Source: Prionace glauca
Lineage: Eukaryota > Chordata > Chondrichthyes > Carcharhiniformes > Carcharhinidae
DNA length: 64,000 nucleotides
NCBI GenBank assembly: GCA_037974335.1
Contig: CM075753.1
Span: forward strand, 10,780,886 to 10,844,885
Reading direction: 5' to 3'
The translations under genes and the position numbers were made by a program. Of the stretch, positions 20,345 to 31,134 are shown piece after piece. Position 1 is the stretch's first letter; each line of letters begins with the position of its first letter. The notes beneath the pieces were generated by a model. That model had not been told where the DNA came from, made no database searches, and saw only the letters and a program-made list of their open reading frames with translations.

Positions 20345-20890
20345 CAGACCTTGGGTCACTGTTTCGGTGGAGTTTACACGTTCTCCCCGTGCCTGTTTCC
20401 TCCGGGTGCTCTGGTTTCCTCCCATATGCCAAAGATGTGTAGATTAGGTGGATTGGCCATGCTAAATTGTCCCTTAGTCTCCAAAGATGTGTAGATTAGG
20501 TGGATTGGCCATGTTAATTGTCCTTTAGTATTCAAAGATGTGTAGAGTAGGTGGATTGGCCATGCTAAATTGTCCCTTAGTGTCCAAAGATGTGTAGATT
20601 AGGTGGATTGGCCATGTTAATTGTCCTTTAGTATTCAAAGATGTGTAGAGTAGGTGGATTGGCCATGCTAAATTGTCCCTTAGTATCCAAAGATGTGTAG
20701 ATTAGGTGGATTGGCCATGCTAAATTGTCCCTTAGTGTCCAAAGATGTGCATGTTAGAGAGATTAGCCATAGCAAATGTGGGGGTGTTATGGGCGTAGGA
20801 CTTTGTTAAGATACTCTGTTAGAGAGTTGGTATGAAGCTGATGGGCTGAATGGTTTCTTCCACAACGCAGGGATTCTATGATTTGAATCT
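20345..20890 (+). mobile_element. tSINE-A copy with an expanded body
   Basis: Starts after box B (CTTGGGTCACTGTTTCGGTG), passes through seven copies of the 52-bp body segment, and finishes with AAGATACTCTGTTAGAGAG and GGGATTCTATGATTTG. Confidence 0.88.
20429..20790 (+). repeat. 52-bp SINE-derived tandem array, seven units
   Basis: Units start at about 20429, 20481, 20531, 20583, 20635, 20687 and 20739. Two unit types alternate: a long one with CATGCTAAATTGTCCC and a short one with CATGTTAATTGTCC. A 102-bp pair is therefore itself duplicated. Confidence 0.92.
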
Positions 20891-21269
20891 TGGCTGGTTT
20901 GTCTGCCCAGAGGACAAGATTTTCGTTCAATCTTTTGTCCATCAACCGCACTTCTGCGAATTCATGCTCGTTTTGTAATCCTCCCTCTACCTTCCCCCCC
21001 ACTACTCCCGCTCGGGGGTGCCTGCTTCAGTTGTAATAAACCCCCCCCCACCAAAGGCAGTCTCGCTGACAAAATGGATGTTGCGGCCTTTCACTTGGAG
21101 GGTGCCAGGGTGAGAGGAAAGTCAGGTGCATCACTGACAGGGGAGATGATGAGTGTGATGCCCAGTGCGCTGTTCATACTGCCAGACATCACTGAAGGTT
21201 AATGTCTCACAGCCTGTGTTCGTACGGGATAGCGTCGAAATGCTGGCTAACAAGCTGTCAGGTCGTCGC
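20891..21269. other. Unassigned sequence
   Basis: Includes two short C-runs (near 20996 and 21043). No gene recognised. Confidence 0.4.
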
Positions 21270-21425
21270 TGGGTCAAATGAGGAAAGCGCATTGATGCGG
21301 CACCTTGTCCAACCTCAGGATGTCCCGATGTTTCACAGGTAATACAAGGTGACACCGCGTCACTGTTATACAGTAGAACGAGGCAGCTAGTTTCTATGGT
21401 CCCACAAACTGCAACGTCATAACCA
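21270..21425 (-). mobile_element. SINE-E body fragment
   Basis: AACCTCAGGATGTCCCGATG, TCACTGTTATACAGTAG and GTCCCACAAACTGCAACGTC resemble the blocks at 4.55 and 42.0 kb. Divergence is high. Confidence 0.5.
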
Positions 21426-21474
21426 GATACTCCACTCATTTTGTAACCACGGTTGAGGAACAATTATTAGTCAG

Positions 21475-21740
21475 GGCAGCACAGTGGTTAGCACTGCTGC
21501 CTCAGGGACCCGGGTTCGATTCCCGGCTCGGGTCATTGTCTGTACATTCTCCCCGTGTCTGCGTGGGTTTCCTCCCGCAGCCCTAAGATGTGCGGGTTAG
21601 GTGGATTGGCCACGCTAAGTTGACCCTGAGTGTCAGAGGGACTAGCAGGGTAAATATGTGGGGTTACGGGATTGTTGTTGGCGCAGGCCTGATGGGCTGA
21701 ATGGCCTCCCTCTGCACTGCAGGTATTCTAAATTAAGAGA
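21475..21740 (+). mobile_element. tSINE-A copy
   Basis: CAGGGCAGCACAGTGGTTAG to GCAGGTATTCTAAATTA. Two small deletions lie in the head and after box B. Confidence 0.9.
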
Positions 21741-21867
21741 TCATAGAGCGGAAACACAACATTCATCCGCAGTTTCTCGAACAGAGCACAAGTGTTGTAT
21801 AGCTGTTTAGGTCAGGAATAAACCACCTTGGCATGTTATTTAAAGAACCCACAACATTTCACGCAGA

Positions 21868-21962
21868 CTTAAACTATTGAATTTGAATTCACCATCGGTT
21901 GTGGTGGGATTTGAACCCTTGTCCCCAGAGCATTAACGTGGGCCTCTGGCTTATTTGTCCGG
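21868..21962 (-). mobile_element. SINE-D head fragment
   Basis: TTGAATTTGAATTCACCATC and GGGATTTGAACCCTTGTCCC. Confidence 0.6.
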
Positions 21963-21963
21963 T

Positions 21964-22260
21964 TTTAAGCTTATTTATTAGTGTCACAAGTCGGGTGACA
22001 TTAATACTGCAATGAAGTTGTTATGAAAATCCCTTAGTCGCCCACACACCGCCGCCTGTTTGGAGGGAGAATTTAGCGCGGCCAATGCACCCTAACCAGC
22101 ACGTCTTTCGGAGTGTAGGAGGAAATTGGAGCACCCAGAGAAAACCCAGGCAGACATGGGGAGAATATGCAAATTCCACACAGACAATGACCTGAGCCGG
22201 GAATCGAACCCGGGTCCCTGGCGCAGTGAGGCAGCAGTGCTAACCACTGTGCTACTGTGC
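21964..22260 (-). mobile_element. tSINE-B copy, full length
   Basis: AAGCTTATTTATTAGTGTCA tail through ACCCTAACCAGCACGTCTTT to CACTGTGCTACTGTGC. Confidence 0.9.
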
Positions 22261-22645
22261 AGTCATTGTTCCGTTCCACTCTTTTCAGCTATGAAAGATA
22301 AGGAGAGTGCAGATCTTACTCAACATTTTGCAGCCTGGCTGTTAAACGTGGTGGTTTGTTTGACGATTCCCTTCACCACCACCTCCCCACCTGCAGCTCT
22401 GCTGCTGTGAAACTGAGAACAAAGGGCGTTAGGGAGCAACAGGAAAATTAAGACTTCCTGATTCGGGGACTCTGAGCAGCTCACTACCTCGTCGCAAACC
22501 TCAATGGACCAGCCGCATTGTTGTCCTAGTCCTGAGCACAGGTCAGAGGTTGTATAATCTGCAGCAAGTGTCTCACCCCCCCCCCCCCCAACTCCTCAAA
22601 GACCCTCCACCGTCTACAGGGCCCAAGGCTGGAGCGCAATGGAGT
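22261..22645. other. Unassigned sequence
   Basis: No gene or repeat recognised. A C-run lies near 22567-22579. Confidence 0.4.
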
Positions 22646-22800
22646 TCTCTGGTCAGACCCCATTTGGAATATTGTGAGCGCCCAGAGGGAACCCACGCAG
22701 ACACGGGGAGAACATGCAAACTCCACACAGACGAGGCTGGAATCGAACTCTGATCCCAGGCACTGTGAAGCAGCAGCGCTAATCACTGTGCTGCCTGAGG
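22646..22800. mobile_element. CR1 scrap joined to an antisense tSINE head
   Basis: 22650-22682 translates in the + direction as VRPHLEYCE, a CR1 reverse-transcriptase motif. From 22681 an antisense SINE head (GAACCCACGCAGACACGGGG to CACTGTGCTGCCTGA) follows, so a SINE inserted in a CR1 copy of which little remains. Confidence 0.6.
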
Positions 22801-22926
22801 ACCAGTGTCCCCGCGAATCATAAAATCCTCCGTCCAGCTCCTAATTCTACGCTGAAAGGCTGGGGAGTGAGGTAGGGATCAAATGAGGGGAACTTCAGAA
22901 AGTTGAGGGGAAAGGACAGGGCAATT

Positions 22927-23305
22927 CCATAGAACCCTACAGTGCAGAAACAGGCCCTTCGGCCCATCGAGTCTGCACCGAACACAATCCCACCCAGACC
23001 CTATCCCCATATCCCTACACATTTACCTGCTAATCCCTCTAACCTACACATCCTACACATATCCCTACACATTTACCTGCTAATCCCTCTAACCTACACT
23101 AAGGGGCAATTATTTAGCATAGCCAATGAACCTAACCCGCACATCTTTGGACTGTGGGAGGAAACCGGAGCACCCGGAGAAAACCCATGCAGACACGAGG
23201 AGAATGTGCAAACTCCACACAGGCAGTGACCCGAGCCGGGAATCGAACCCAGGACCCTGGAGCTGTGAAGCAGCAGTGCTAACCACTGTGCTACCGTGCC
23301 GCCCA
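22927..23305 (-). mobile_element. tSINE-Ay copy, full length
   Basis: CCATAGAACCCTACAGTGCA to ACTGTGCTACCGTGCCGCCC. A roughly 45-base segment with ACACATTTACCTGCTAATCC is present twice (23013 and 23063), another small internal duplication. Confidence 0.92.
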
Positions 23306-23464
23306 GTGGTGCAGGGTGGTATCACAGATAGCGATAACAAGAGAGTGACGAGAAGGGACATTCTCACAAATGTAAGAATGAATCCGCAATTATGGCTGGC
23401 ACTGGGAAAAATGTGGACATTTATCTGAATGTGTTTCTGAATTTGCTTTTTGCTTTCCTACTCC

Positions 23465-23600
23465 CTGGAAGTCATTTGCCGGAATTCTACCCCTACCGCC
23501 TGCCACGGAATCGGAGCGGGCAAGGGGTGGGCAGTGGAAATGTGTGCTGACCTTTGGTGAAAATTCCAGTTCTCGCTTGGGTGGGGCTGTAAAATTTTGT
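23465..23600. repeat. Possible palindromic-element relic
   Basis: CGGAATTCTACCCCTACCGC to GGTGAAAATTCCAGTTCTCG: CG-rich with roughly inverted ends, similar in style to the hairpin element at 40.05 kb. Weak. Confidence 0.3.
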
Positions 23601-23799
23601 TTTCTCAGTGGCGCCCTCAAGGCTCAGTGGTGAACAGCCTGGGGAGAGGGTGAATCTGAGCGTTTGTCTGTAGGACACTAGCAGGTTCTTAGTCAGTCTG
23701 AGCCTTTCTGCTATAAGCTAATGATGAATGATCGAGCTTATTCCGGGACAACTAATATAAGCGATTGTCACGCTTGACACAGTGGAATTCTGTTGTGAA

Positions 23800-24098
23800 G
23801 CATAGAATCCCGACAGTGCGGAAGGAGGCCATTCAGCCCATCGAGCCTGCACTCCCACCCTGTCCCCATAACTCCACCCTCCCTCGTGCTCCTGACCACC
23901 AAGGGGCAATTTATCACGGCCAATCCACCTAACCCGCCCATCTTTGGACTGTGGGAGGAAACTGGAGCATCCGGAGGGAACCCGCGCAGACACGGGGGAG
24001 AACGTGCAAACTCCGCACAGACAGTCACCCAAGCCAGGAATTGAACCTGGGTCCCTGGCGCTGTGAGGCAGCAGAGCTAATCACTGCGCCGCCCAATC
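23800..24098 (-). mobile_element. tSINE-A copy, full length
   Basis: GCATAGAATCCCGACAGTGC to AATCACTGCGCCGCCC, with a small deletion after GCCTGCAC. Confidence 0.9.
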
Positions 24099-24688
24099 GA
24101 ATGTTGTCCTTACTTGCGGCTATCTTAATTCCCTTGCGAGGAAGTTGTGATCTCAGCAGATATCAACCCAAAAGCAGGGAGCATTATTAATGCATTTGTT
24201 TGCCCTTGCAGACTGTTTAAGCAGTTCATTAATCTTCCCAACGCCTTCGTCGTAAATTTTGAACAGGTTCTAGATACGAGATGCGCTGCTAATTTTGGAG
24301 AAGGCAATTTGAGTGATAAATTGGCTTATTCCAGCGCAGTGACAGTTAATGACACGTCACCTAAAGGAGCCCTTCCAGTGTGTTGGTAAAGAATCATCTT
24401 TATGAGAATCATGCAGTGTGTAATGTTCTGCCTGGTGCACTGGCACTTAACACTTCAAAACTGATTTTGACAGCGAACACTTGAGGATATAGCCATCACT
24501 GTGTAATCTTCAAAGTGCAAGGTCCTAAAGAGAAACTTCTGCGAGTTTAGTGCGAAGATATTTATTTTCTTGGCACAAGAAACGGGACAAAATGAGTTTG
24601 ACGTTCCTATTTTATTTTCAGATAATTTACGCTCCAGAGATGAGAAGTATCACAGGCCAGAGTCTGTTTCTGTTTTCCTAAGGGCATG
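24099..24688. other. Unassigned sequence
   Basis: About 590 bases with no recognised repeat or exon. An 80-codon frame on the + strand resembles no family I know. Confidence 0.4.
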
Positions 24689-24751
24689 TAAGGGCCGAAT
24701 GGCCTACTGTTGCTCCTGTTTTCTGTGTACCGTATGAAGGGAAGGAATAAA

Positions 24752-25446
24752 GCACAAGTGGTTGGCGCTACTGCCTCACTGCGCCAGGGATCCGGGTTCA
24801 ATTCAATTGGGTGACTGTCTGTGTGGAGTCTGCACATTCTCCCCATGTCTGCATGGGTTTCCTCCGGGTGTTCCATTTCTTCTCACAGCCCAAAGCAAGC
24901 TAGGTGGATTGGCCATGCTAAATTGCCCCTTAGTGTCCAAAGATGTATCGGTTAGATGGATTGGACATGCTTAATTGCACCTTAGTATCCAAAGATGTGT
25001 AGGTTAGAGGGATTAATGGGGTAGATACATGTTTTTTTAAAGGTTAAGTTTATTTATTAGTGTCCCAAGTACGTTTACATTAACGCTGCAATGAAGTTAC
25101 TGTGAACATCCCTCAGTTACCACACTCCGATGCCTGTTCGGGTTACACTGAGGGAGAATTTAGCACGGCCAATGCACCCTAACCGGCACCACTTTTGGAC
25201 TGTGGGAGGAAACGGGAGCACCCGGAGGAAACCCACGCAGACACGAGGAGAACATGCAGACAGTGACCCAAAGCATGAATTGACCCGGAGTTCCTGCCCT
25301 GTGAGATAGTCGTGCTAACCATTGTGCCACTGTGCCGCTCTAAGGATAGCACGGATAGGGCCTGGTAAGGTGCTCTGTCGGAGAGTCGGTGCAGACTCGA
25401 TGGGCTAATGGCCTCCTACTGCACTGTAGGAAGTCTATGATTCTGT
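24752..25446 (+). mobile_element. tSINE-A copy split by tSINE-B
   Basis: Head and body are 24752-25028, including two extra diverged 52-bp units (24925-25010). The tail is 25341-25446 (GGTAAGGTGCTCTGTCGGAG, CTATGATTCTG). It is interrupted by an antisense B element. Confidence 0.85.
25029..25340 (-). mobile_element. tSINE-B copy nested in tSINE-A
   Basis: A T-run then GGTTAAGTTTATTTATTAGT, through GCACCCTAACCGGCACCAC, to TTGTGCCACTGTGCCGCTC. Shows that family B was still moving after this A copy was fixed. Confidence 0.88.
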
Positions 25447-25689
25447 GGATTCTTTGTGTAACATTCAGGAAATGGGCGGAGGTACAATGGGCTCCTTCTG
25501 TGCTCAGAGGAGTGTGGGCTAAAATCCCCCCTGTTGCTTGGACTGGAAGACTATTCCCTTTAATCTCTCAGGGTTACTGGGATTGTAAGGATTACAGGAA
25601 TTGGTCAATTCCTTTGCAAGCATGAAGAAAGTGTTGCCCTCTCCTTAATTGAGACATCTCCGAACAAAATCCTGAAACTTCCTCTCCAA

Positions 25690-25825
25690 CAGCTTTGCGG
25701 GTGTCCCTACACCTCGAGGATGTGCAGCAGTTCAAGAAGGCAGCTCACCAGCACCTCCTCAAGGGCAATGAGGGATGGGCAATAAACGGTAGCCTGGCCA
25801 TCAAAGTTCATGCCCCAAGAACAAA
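25690..25825 (+). mobile_element. Jockey-like LINE tail
   Basis: CAGCAGTTCAAGAAGGCAGC, TCCTCAAGGGCAATGAGGGA and TGGGCAATAAACGGTAGCC: the 3' end of the element at 37.4-38.0 kb. Confidence 0.75.
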
Positions 25826-25857
25826 TTGAAATGATGTGAAAAGAAAGGATATGGTGA

Positions 25858-26032
25858 TACGGTGGGGAGAATGGTACTGGATAAATTGCTCATTCGGCGA
25901 GGCAGCACAGAAACAATGGGCTGAGTGGCCTCCTTCTGTTAGATTACAATTGGGACGGCGGCGCGGGCTCGTTGGGCCGAAGGGCCTGTTTCCCGTGCTG
26001 TGTTGTTCTTTGTTCTTTGTTGTACAATTCTG
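25858..26032 (+). mobile_element. Two abutting CR1-type tails
   Basis: 25858-25945 has ACTGGATAAATTGCTCATTC and AATGGGCTGAGTGGCC. 25947-26032 has GGCGCGGGCTCGTTGGGCCG and TGTTGTTCTTTGTTCTTTG. Confidence 0.7.
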
Positions 26033-26129
26033 CAATCTTGTAAAAATGATTTATCGCATTTAGAGGAACTTTCTACTGCTCCCCTGTCATCCATCCCCCC
26101 CCCCCCCACTTCAATAGAGCAATTCCAGT

Positions 26130-26429
26130 CATGGAATTCTTACAGTGCAGAAGGAGACCATTCGGCCCATCAAGTCTACAGCGACAAGTCCACCAGAGGC
26201 ATTAACCCCACACGTTTACCCTACTAATCACGCTAACCTACAACTCACCAAGGCCAATCCATCTAACCCGCACACCTATAGATTGTGGGAGGAAACAGGA
26301 GCACCCGGAGGAAACCCTTGCAGACACGGGGAGAATGTGCACACTCCACACAGACAGTGGGGAGAATCAAACCTGGGTCCCTGGAGCTATGAGGCAGCAG
26401 TGCTAACCACTGTGCCACCGTGCTGCCCT
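26130..26429 (-). mobile_element. tSINE-A copy
   Basis: CATGGAATTCTTACAGTGCA to CACTGTGCCACCGTGCTGCC. The body lacks part of the GACACTAAGGGG segment. Confidence 0.9.
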
Positions 26430-26434
26430 TGGAG

Positions 26435-26495
26435 ACCTTGAGTATGCTGGCAGGGAAGAAACTGTTCTTGAGTCAGTTGGTACGTGACCTCAGTG
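26435..26495 (-). mobile_element. L2L LINE scrap
   Basis: TGGCAGGGAAGAAACTGTTC and TTGGTACGTGACCTCAG, with no ends. Confidence 0.65.
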
Positions 26496-26941
26496 GCAGA
26501 TCAGTCCTGATCGAGTTAAATGGGAGCACCAGTTCTCGGGATTATTGCCCCAATACTGCTTCCCAGTTAAATGTGACGTTGGCTGTAACACGGTGTTAAC
26601 CTGCCAGTTTATACATGACGTCTAGTGTTGGAAACTTGAGCAGCGGGAGCTATATTAAGGGTTGAGCACTTGTTAAATGTCAGACCCTGGCAGAAGGGAG
26701 AAGGAACTTGCATCCTGAAGTTCAGACAACATACGTACACTGCCATTTGCTTGATAGGTAAAGCACAACCCCAGCTGGAGTGAAAAATTAAAGTATTCGG
26801 AACTGTTTTACATACTATGAAGGTATCCAAAAGAATGAAATTCTCCTGTAGAGAAAAAGAAAGGCTGGAGGAGGAAAATTGCTCTAATTAGTTGAAGTGA
26901 CAGCATCCTAAGAACTTGCCTTTTGAATCAATTTAGAACCA
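26496..26941. other. Unassigned sequence
   Basis: No gene or repeat recognised. Confidence 0.4.
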
Positions 26942-27105
26942 GAGAATCATCAAATCCCTACAGTGCAGAAGGAGGCCATTCGGCCCATTGAGTCTGCATC
27001 GACAATAGGCCCCTATCCCCGTAACCCCACATATTTTACCCTGATGATCCCTTGACGCTAGGGTCAATTTAGCATGGCCAATCAACCTAACCCACACACC
27101 TTTGC
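26942..27105 (-). mobile_element. tSINE-A tail and body, head missing
   Basis: ATCAAATCCCTACAGTGCAG to ACCCACACACCTTTG. Confidence 0.85.
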
Positions 27106-27386
27106 ATTTGTGACACTGCTATCCAGTCTGATCCGCTGGGGGTTTGACAATCCCGCTGTTATATTTAAGACACTCTACAACGATTTTCCTGGGTGGAATT
27201 TCCACTTTCTCCATATGGATAGCAGTCTCTTGCCTCACCTGTCCACCCAGTGTGCTCAGGTGCAGAGAACCGAGGCAAAGTTTGGGACGAAGCAAAAGCT
27301 TAGGAATGTCAAATGGAAGTGAAATGTTATTGGAGATTATTCGAGTACAATCTCCTGGATCACCAAAATAGAATACTGGGAAGTTT
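27106..27386. other. Unassigned sequence
   Basis: No recognised repeat or exon. Confidence 0.4.
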
Positions 27387-28718
27387 AGAATCTTAGAATC
27401 CCTACAGTGCAGAAGGAGGCCATTTGACTCATTGAGTCTGCACTGACAACAATGCCACGCAGGTCCTATCCCTGTAACCTGATGTATCCACCCTGCTAGT
27501 CCCCCGACACTCAGAGGCGATTTAGCATGGCCAATCCACCCAACCTGCACATCTTTGGGCACTAAGGGGCAATTTAGCATGGCCAATCCACCCAACCTGC
27601 ACATCTTTGGGCACTAAGGGGCAATTTAGCATGGCCAATCCACCCAACCTGCACATCTTTGGGCACTAAGGGGCAATTTAGCATGGCCAATCCACCCAAC
27701 CTGCACATCTTTGGGCACTCAGGGGCAATTTAGCATGGCCAATCCACCCAACCTGCACATCTTTGGGCACTAAGGGGCAATTTAGCATGGCCAATCCACC
27801 CAACCTGCACATCTTTGGGCACTAAGGGGCAATTTAGCATGGCCAATCCACCCAACCTGCACATCTTTGGGCACTAAGGGGCAATTTAGCATGGCCAATC
27901 CACCCAACCTGCACATCTTTGGGCACTAAGGGGCAATTTAGCATGGCCAATCCACCCAACCTGCACATCTTTGGGCACTAAGGGGCAATTTAGCATGGCC
28001 AATCCACCGAACCTGCACATCTTTGGGCACTAAGGGGCAATTTAGCATGGCCAATCCACCGAACCTGCACATCTTTGGGCATTAAGGGGCAATTTAGCAT
28101 GGCCAATCCACCCAACCTGCACATCTTTGGGCACTAAGGGGCAATTTAGCATGGCCAATCCACCGAACCTGCACATCTTTGGGCACTAAGGGGCAATTTA
28201 GCATGGCCAATCCACCCAACCTGCACATCTTTGGGCACTAAGGGGCAATTTAGCATGGCCAATCCACCGAACCTGCACATCTTTGGGCACTAAGGGGCAA
28301 TCCACCGAACCTGCACATCTTTGGGCACTAAGGGGCAATTTAGCATGGTTAATCCACCTAACCTGCAAATCTTGCAGGCAACTTATCATGACCAATCCAC
28401 TTAACCTGGACATCTCTGGACACTAAGGGGCAATTTAACATGGCCAATCTGCCTAACCTGGACATCTTTGGACACTAAGGAGCAATTTGGCATGGCCAAT
28501 CCACCTAAACTGCACATCTTGGGATACTAAGGGGAAATTTAGTGACAAATCCCCCTAACCTATACAGCTTTGGAGTGTGGGAGGAAACCGGAGCACCCAA
28601 AGGAAACCCATGTAGACACAGGGAGAACAAGCAAACTCCACACAGACAGTGACTCGAGGCCAGAATTGAATCCGGATCCCTGGCATGGTGAGGCTAACCA
28701 TTGTGCCACCGTGCTGCC
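27387..28718 (-). mobile_element. tSINE-A copy swollen to 1.3 kb by an internal array
   Basis: The normal tail is 27387-27507, the body segment is amplified to about 28550, and the normal head is 28560-28718 (GTGGGAGGAAACCGGAGCAC to GTGCCACCGTGCTGCC). The array therefore arose inside a single SINE. Confidence 0.92.
27508..28555 (-). repeat. 52-bp SINE-derived tandem array, about 20 units
   Basis: CACTAAGGGG recurs every 52 bases exactly from 27508 to 28288 (16 starts), then at 28326 after a unit lacking 14 bases (TTTAGCATGGCCAA). More diverged units continue to about 28555. Units with CCACCGAACC occur only from about 27997 rightwards, while the left half has CCACCCAACC, so the array has been homogenised locally. 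Confidence 0.96.
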
Positions 28719-28721
28719 ACC

Positions 28722-28800
28722 TACAGATGGCAGCAATTCAAGAAAGTAGCTCACCATCATCTTAAGGGCAATCAATGATGCTCTTGTCAGCAACACCTTA
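28722..28800 (+). mobile_element. Jockey-like LINE tail
   Basis: ATGGCAGCAATTCAAGAAAG, ATCATCTTAAGGGCAATCAA, ending in an A-rich stretch. Confidence 0.65.
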
Positions 28801-28835
28801 AGAATGGAAAATATATCAGATCATCTATCGCATTG

Positions 28836-29480
28836 AGGCAAAGAAAGCAAATGGTATGTTGGCCTTTCATAGCAAGAGGATTTGAGTTTAGGAATAGGGA
28901 TGTTTTGCTGCAATTGTACAGGGCATTGGTGAGGCCACAGCTGGGGTATTGTGTACATTTTGGTGTCCTTATCTGAGGAAGGATGTCCTTGTTATAGACG
29001 TCCAGTGAAGGTTTACCAGGCTGATTCCTGGGACGGCAGGTCTGTCACATGAGGAGAGATTAAGTCGGTTAGGATTATATTCACTGCAGTTTAGAAGAGT
29101 GAGAGGGGATCTCATAGAAACTTATAAAATTCTAACAGGGTTAGACAGGGTAGATTCAGAAAGAATGCTGCCGATGGTGGGGGATCCAGACCGAGGGGAC
29201 ATAGTTTGACGATAAGGGGGTAAACCTTTTAGAACTGAGGTGAGGAGAAATTTCTTCACCCAGAGGGTGGTGCATGTGTGGAATTCACTCCCACAGAAAG
29301 TAGTTGAGGCCAAAATGTTGTCTGATTTCAAGAAGAAATTCGATTTCGCTCTTGGGGCTAAAGGAATCAAGGGGGAAGGGGGGATCAGGATATTGAATTT
29401 GATGATCAGCCATGATCAAGATGAATGGCGGAGCAGGCTCGAAGGGCCAAATGGCCTCCTCCAGCTTCTAGTTTCTATGT
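28836..29480 (+). mobile_element. CR1 3' end
   Basis: Encodes decayed reverse-transcriptase C-terminus. Readable parts are MRRNFFTQRVVHVWNSLPQKVVEAKMLSDFKKKFD near 29240-29345 and, just before, the sequence for the LYSLEFRRxRGDL motif. The 3' tail has GAATGGCGGAGCAGGCTCGA and CTAGTTTCTATG. Stops and frameshifts are present. Confidence 0.9.
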
Positions 29481-29921
29481 GACTGTGAGTCACCTTCAGT
29501 CGTATTTAATATTGGATACACAGTGCTTTGGGACATGCTGGGACTGTGAATGATGCTTTTTAAGAGCAAACCCTTTGTTTTATTTTGTTTTTTTCTTTTG
29601 GCAAATGATAATGCAACAGCGAAGGAACAAATTTACTCAGTAGCGAACTGACAAATTGATAAATGAATCTAAACCGCGGTCGGAAGCAAATGTGGCGTAT
29701 TACTGCTGTGTTTAGCACAAAACTGTGGTGCTGACCAGCATTCCAGAGCAAGGATGACCAAGTTCAGAAAATATTTGACCTCTCAGCTTTGAATCTTAAA
29801 CCGCTCCGTGCGTTCAAGCCAGGGGACAGCTATTTCATACCTCCAAAGTACCAGGCAATGATGATTTCTCTCGAGAGAAGGTCTTTCCCATTTCCCTCTC
29901 ACCTTGAATCAGACCATAAGA
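29481..29921. other. Unassigned sequence
   Basis: No gene or repeat recognised. A T-rich run lies at about 29578-29600. Confidence 0.4.
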
Positions 29922-29996
29922 AGTTGGAGCAGAAGTAGGCCATTCGGCCCATTGAGTCTGCGCTATCGTTCAGTAAGACTATGGACGATCTGATAT
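29922..29996 (-). mobile_element. CR1 tail fragment
   Basis: ACCATAAGAAGTTGGAGCAG, CATTCGGCCCATTGAGTC, then GTTCAGTAAGACTATGG. Confidence 0.75.
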
Positions 29997-30258
29997 TAAA
30001 GTTTATTTGTCAGTGTCACAAGTCAGCTTACGTTAACACTGCAATGAAGTTACTGTGAAAATCCTTGAGTCGCTTCACTCTGGCACCTGTTCGGGAGGAA
30101 GAATTTAGCACGGCCAATGCACCCGAACCAGCACATCTTTTAGACTGTGGGAGGAAACCGGAGGAAACCCACGCAGACATGGGGAGAATGTGCAAACTCC
30201 ACACAGACAGTGACCCGAGCTGGGAATCGAACCCGGGTCCCTGGTGCTGTGAGGTGAT
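29997..30258 (-). mobile_element. tSINE-B copy, head truncated
   Basis: TTAAAGTTTATTTGTCAGTG to GGTCCCTGGTGCTGTGAGG. Confidence 0.88.
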
Positions 30259-30335
30259 GCCATTTAATTGCTCATTCCCCATAACTGTTGACAATAAATT
30301 TCCATCCCATCCAGATTATTAGCACATGTCCGGGT

Positions 30336-30484
30336 AGATACTCTGGAGGTTTTTCACACAGAGGGTCGTGGGGGTATGGAATGCACTGCCAAGTAAGGTG
30401 GTGGAGGCAGGCACGCTGGATTTGTTTAAGGTTTACTTAGATAGACACATGAGCGAAATAGGGATGGAGGGTTATAGGAGACTG
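30336..30484 (+). mobile_element. CR1 coding fragment
   Basis: GAGGTTTTTCACACAGAGGG and GGAATGCACTGCCAAGTAAG encode the FFTQRV and WNALP region. Both ends are lost. Confidence 0.75.
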
Positions 30485-30959
30485 TTTTAAATAAGGATCA
30501 GAGCCTCGGGACATTCCTCGAAATCCACTGTTACATGTGTTGATGTTTTTCTCTTTTACTCCGCTGGTGTGTTGGTCCATCTTGTTGTTTAATGAGGGGC
30601 ATACACGCAGTGGGTCGTATGTGGGCTGCTCTTGAATGTTCGAGAGTAGCCTAGTACTTTGCATCGTTTGTGTATGCTTAAAACTGGACCAGATGCTGGG
30701 CACCACAGCAGCTCAGTGACTATCACTGTTTGCTGTGCAGACACATGGATTTGGGCCGGTGTCTGTGGGAGTTTGCGCATTCTCCCCGTGCTTGCGTGGG
30801 TTTCCTCCGGGCGCTCCGGTTTCCTCCCACACCCCAAAGATGTGCTCTTAGGCTGATTGGTGTAACAAACTGTCCCTAAATTATTCTCCCCTGAATCTGG
30901 TTCCCAATGGGGGTACCATAAGCATAGACATGGGTCAAGGGTGGAGGAGGATAAACACA

Positions 30960-31036
30960 TTGTTAAGATGGCGGTGTGGGCTCGTTGGGCCGAAGGGCCT
31001 GTTTCCAGTGCTGTGTTATGTTGTTCTTTGTTCTTA
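30960..31036 (+). mobile_element. TTCTTTG-type tail fragment
   Basis: GATGGCGGTGTGGGCTCGTT to TGTTGTTCTTTGTTCTTAG, within the tSINE-B copy. The sequence from 30843 may belong to the same insertion. Confidence 0.7.
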
Positions 31037-31134
31037 GGTGCTTTGACTGTGCTAAATTCTCCCTCAGTGTACCGAACAGGTGCCGGAGTGTAGTGACTAG
31101 GGGACTTTCACAGTAACTTTGTTGCAGTGTTAAT

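Noticed and set aside
24147-24389. 80-codon frame in repeat-free DNA
   Set aside because: No family resemblance, no splice or codon-use support; length is unremarkable for chance.
27508-28555. CRISPR-like array, because of regular spacing
   Set aside because: There are no spacers: the repeat is a continuous 52-bp head-to-tail unit inside a SINE, in vertebrate DNA.
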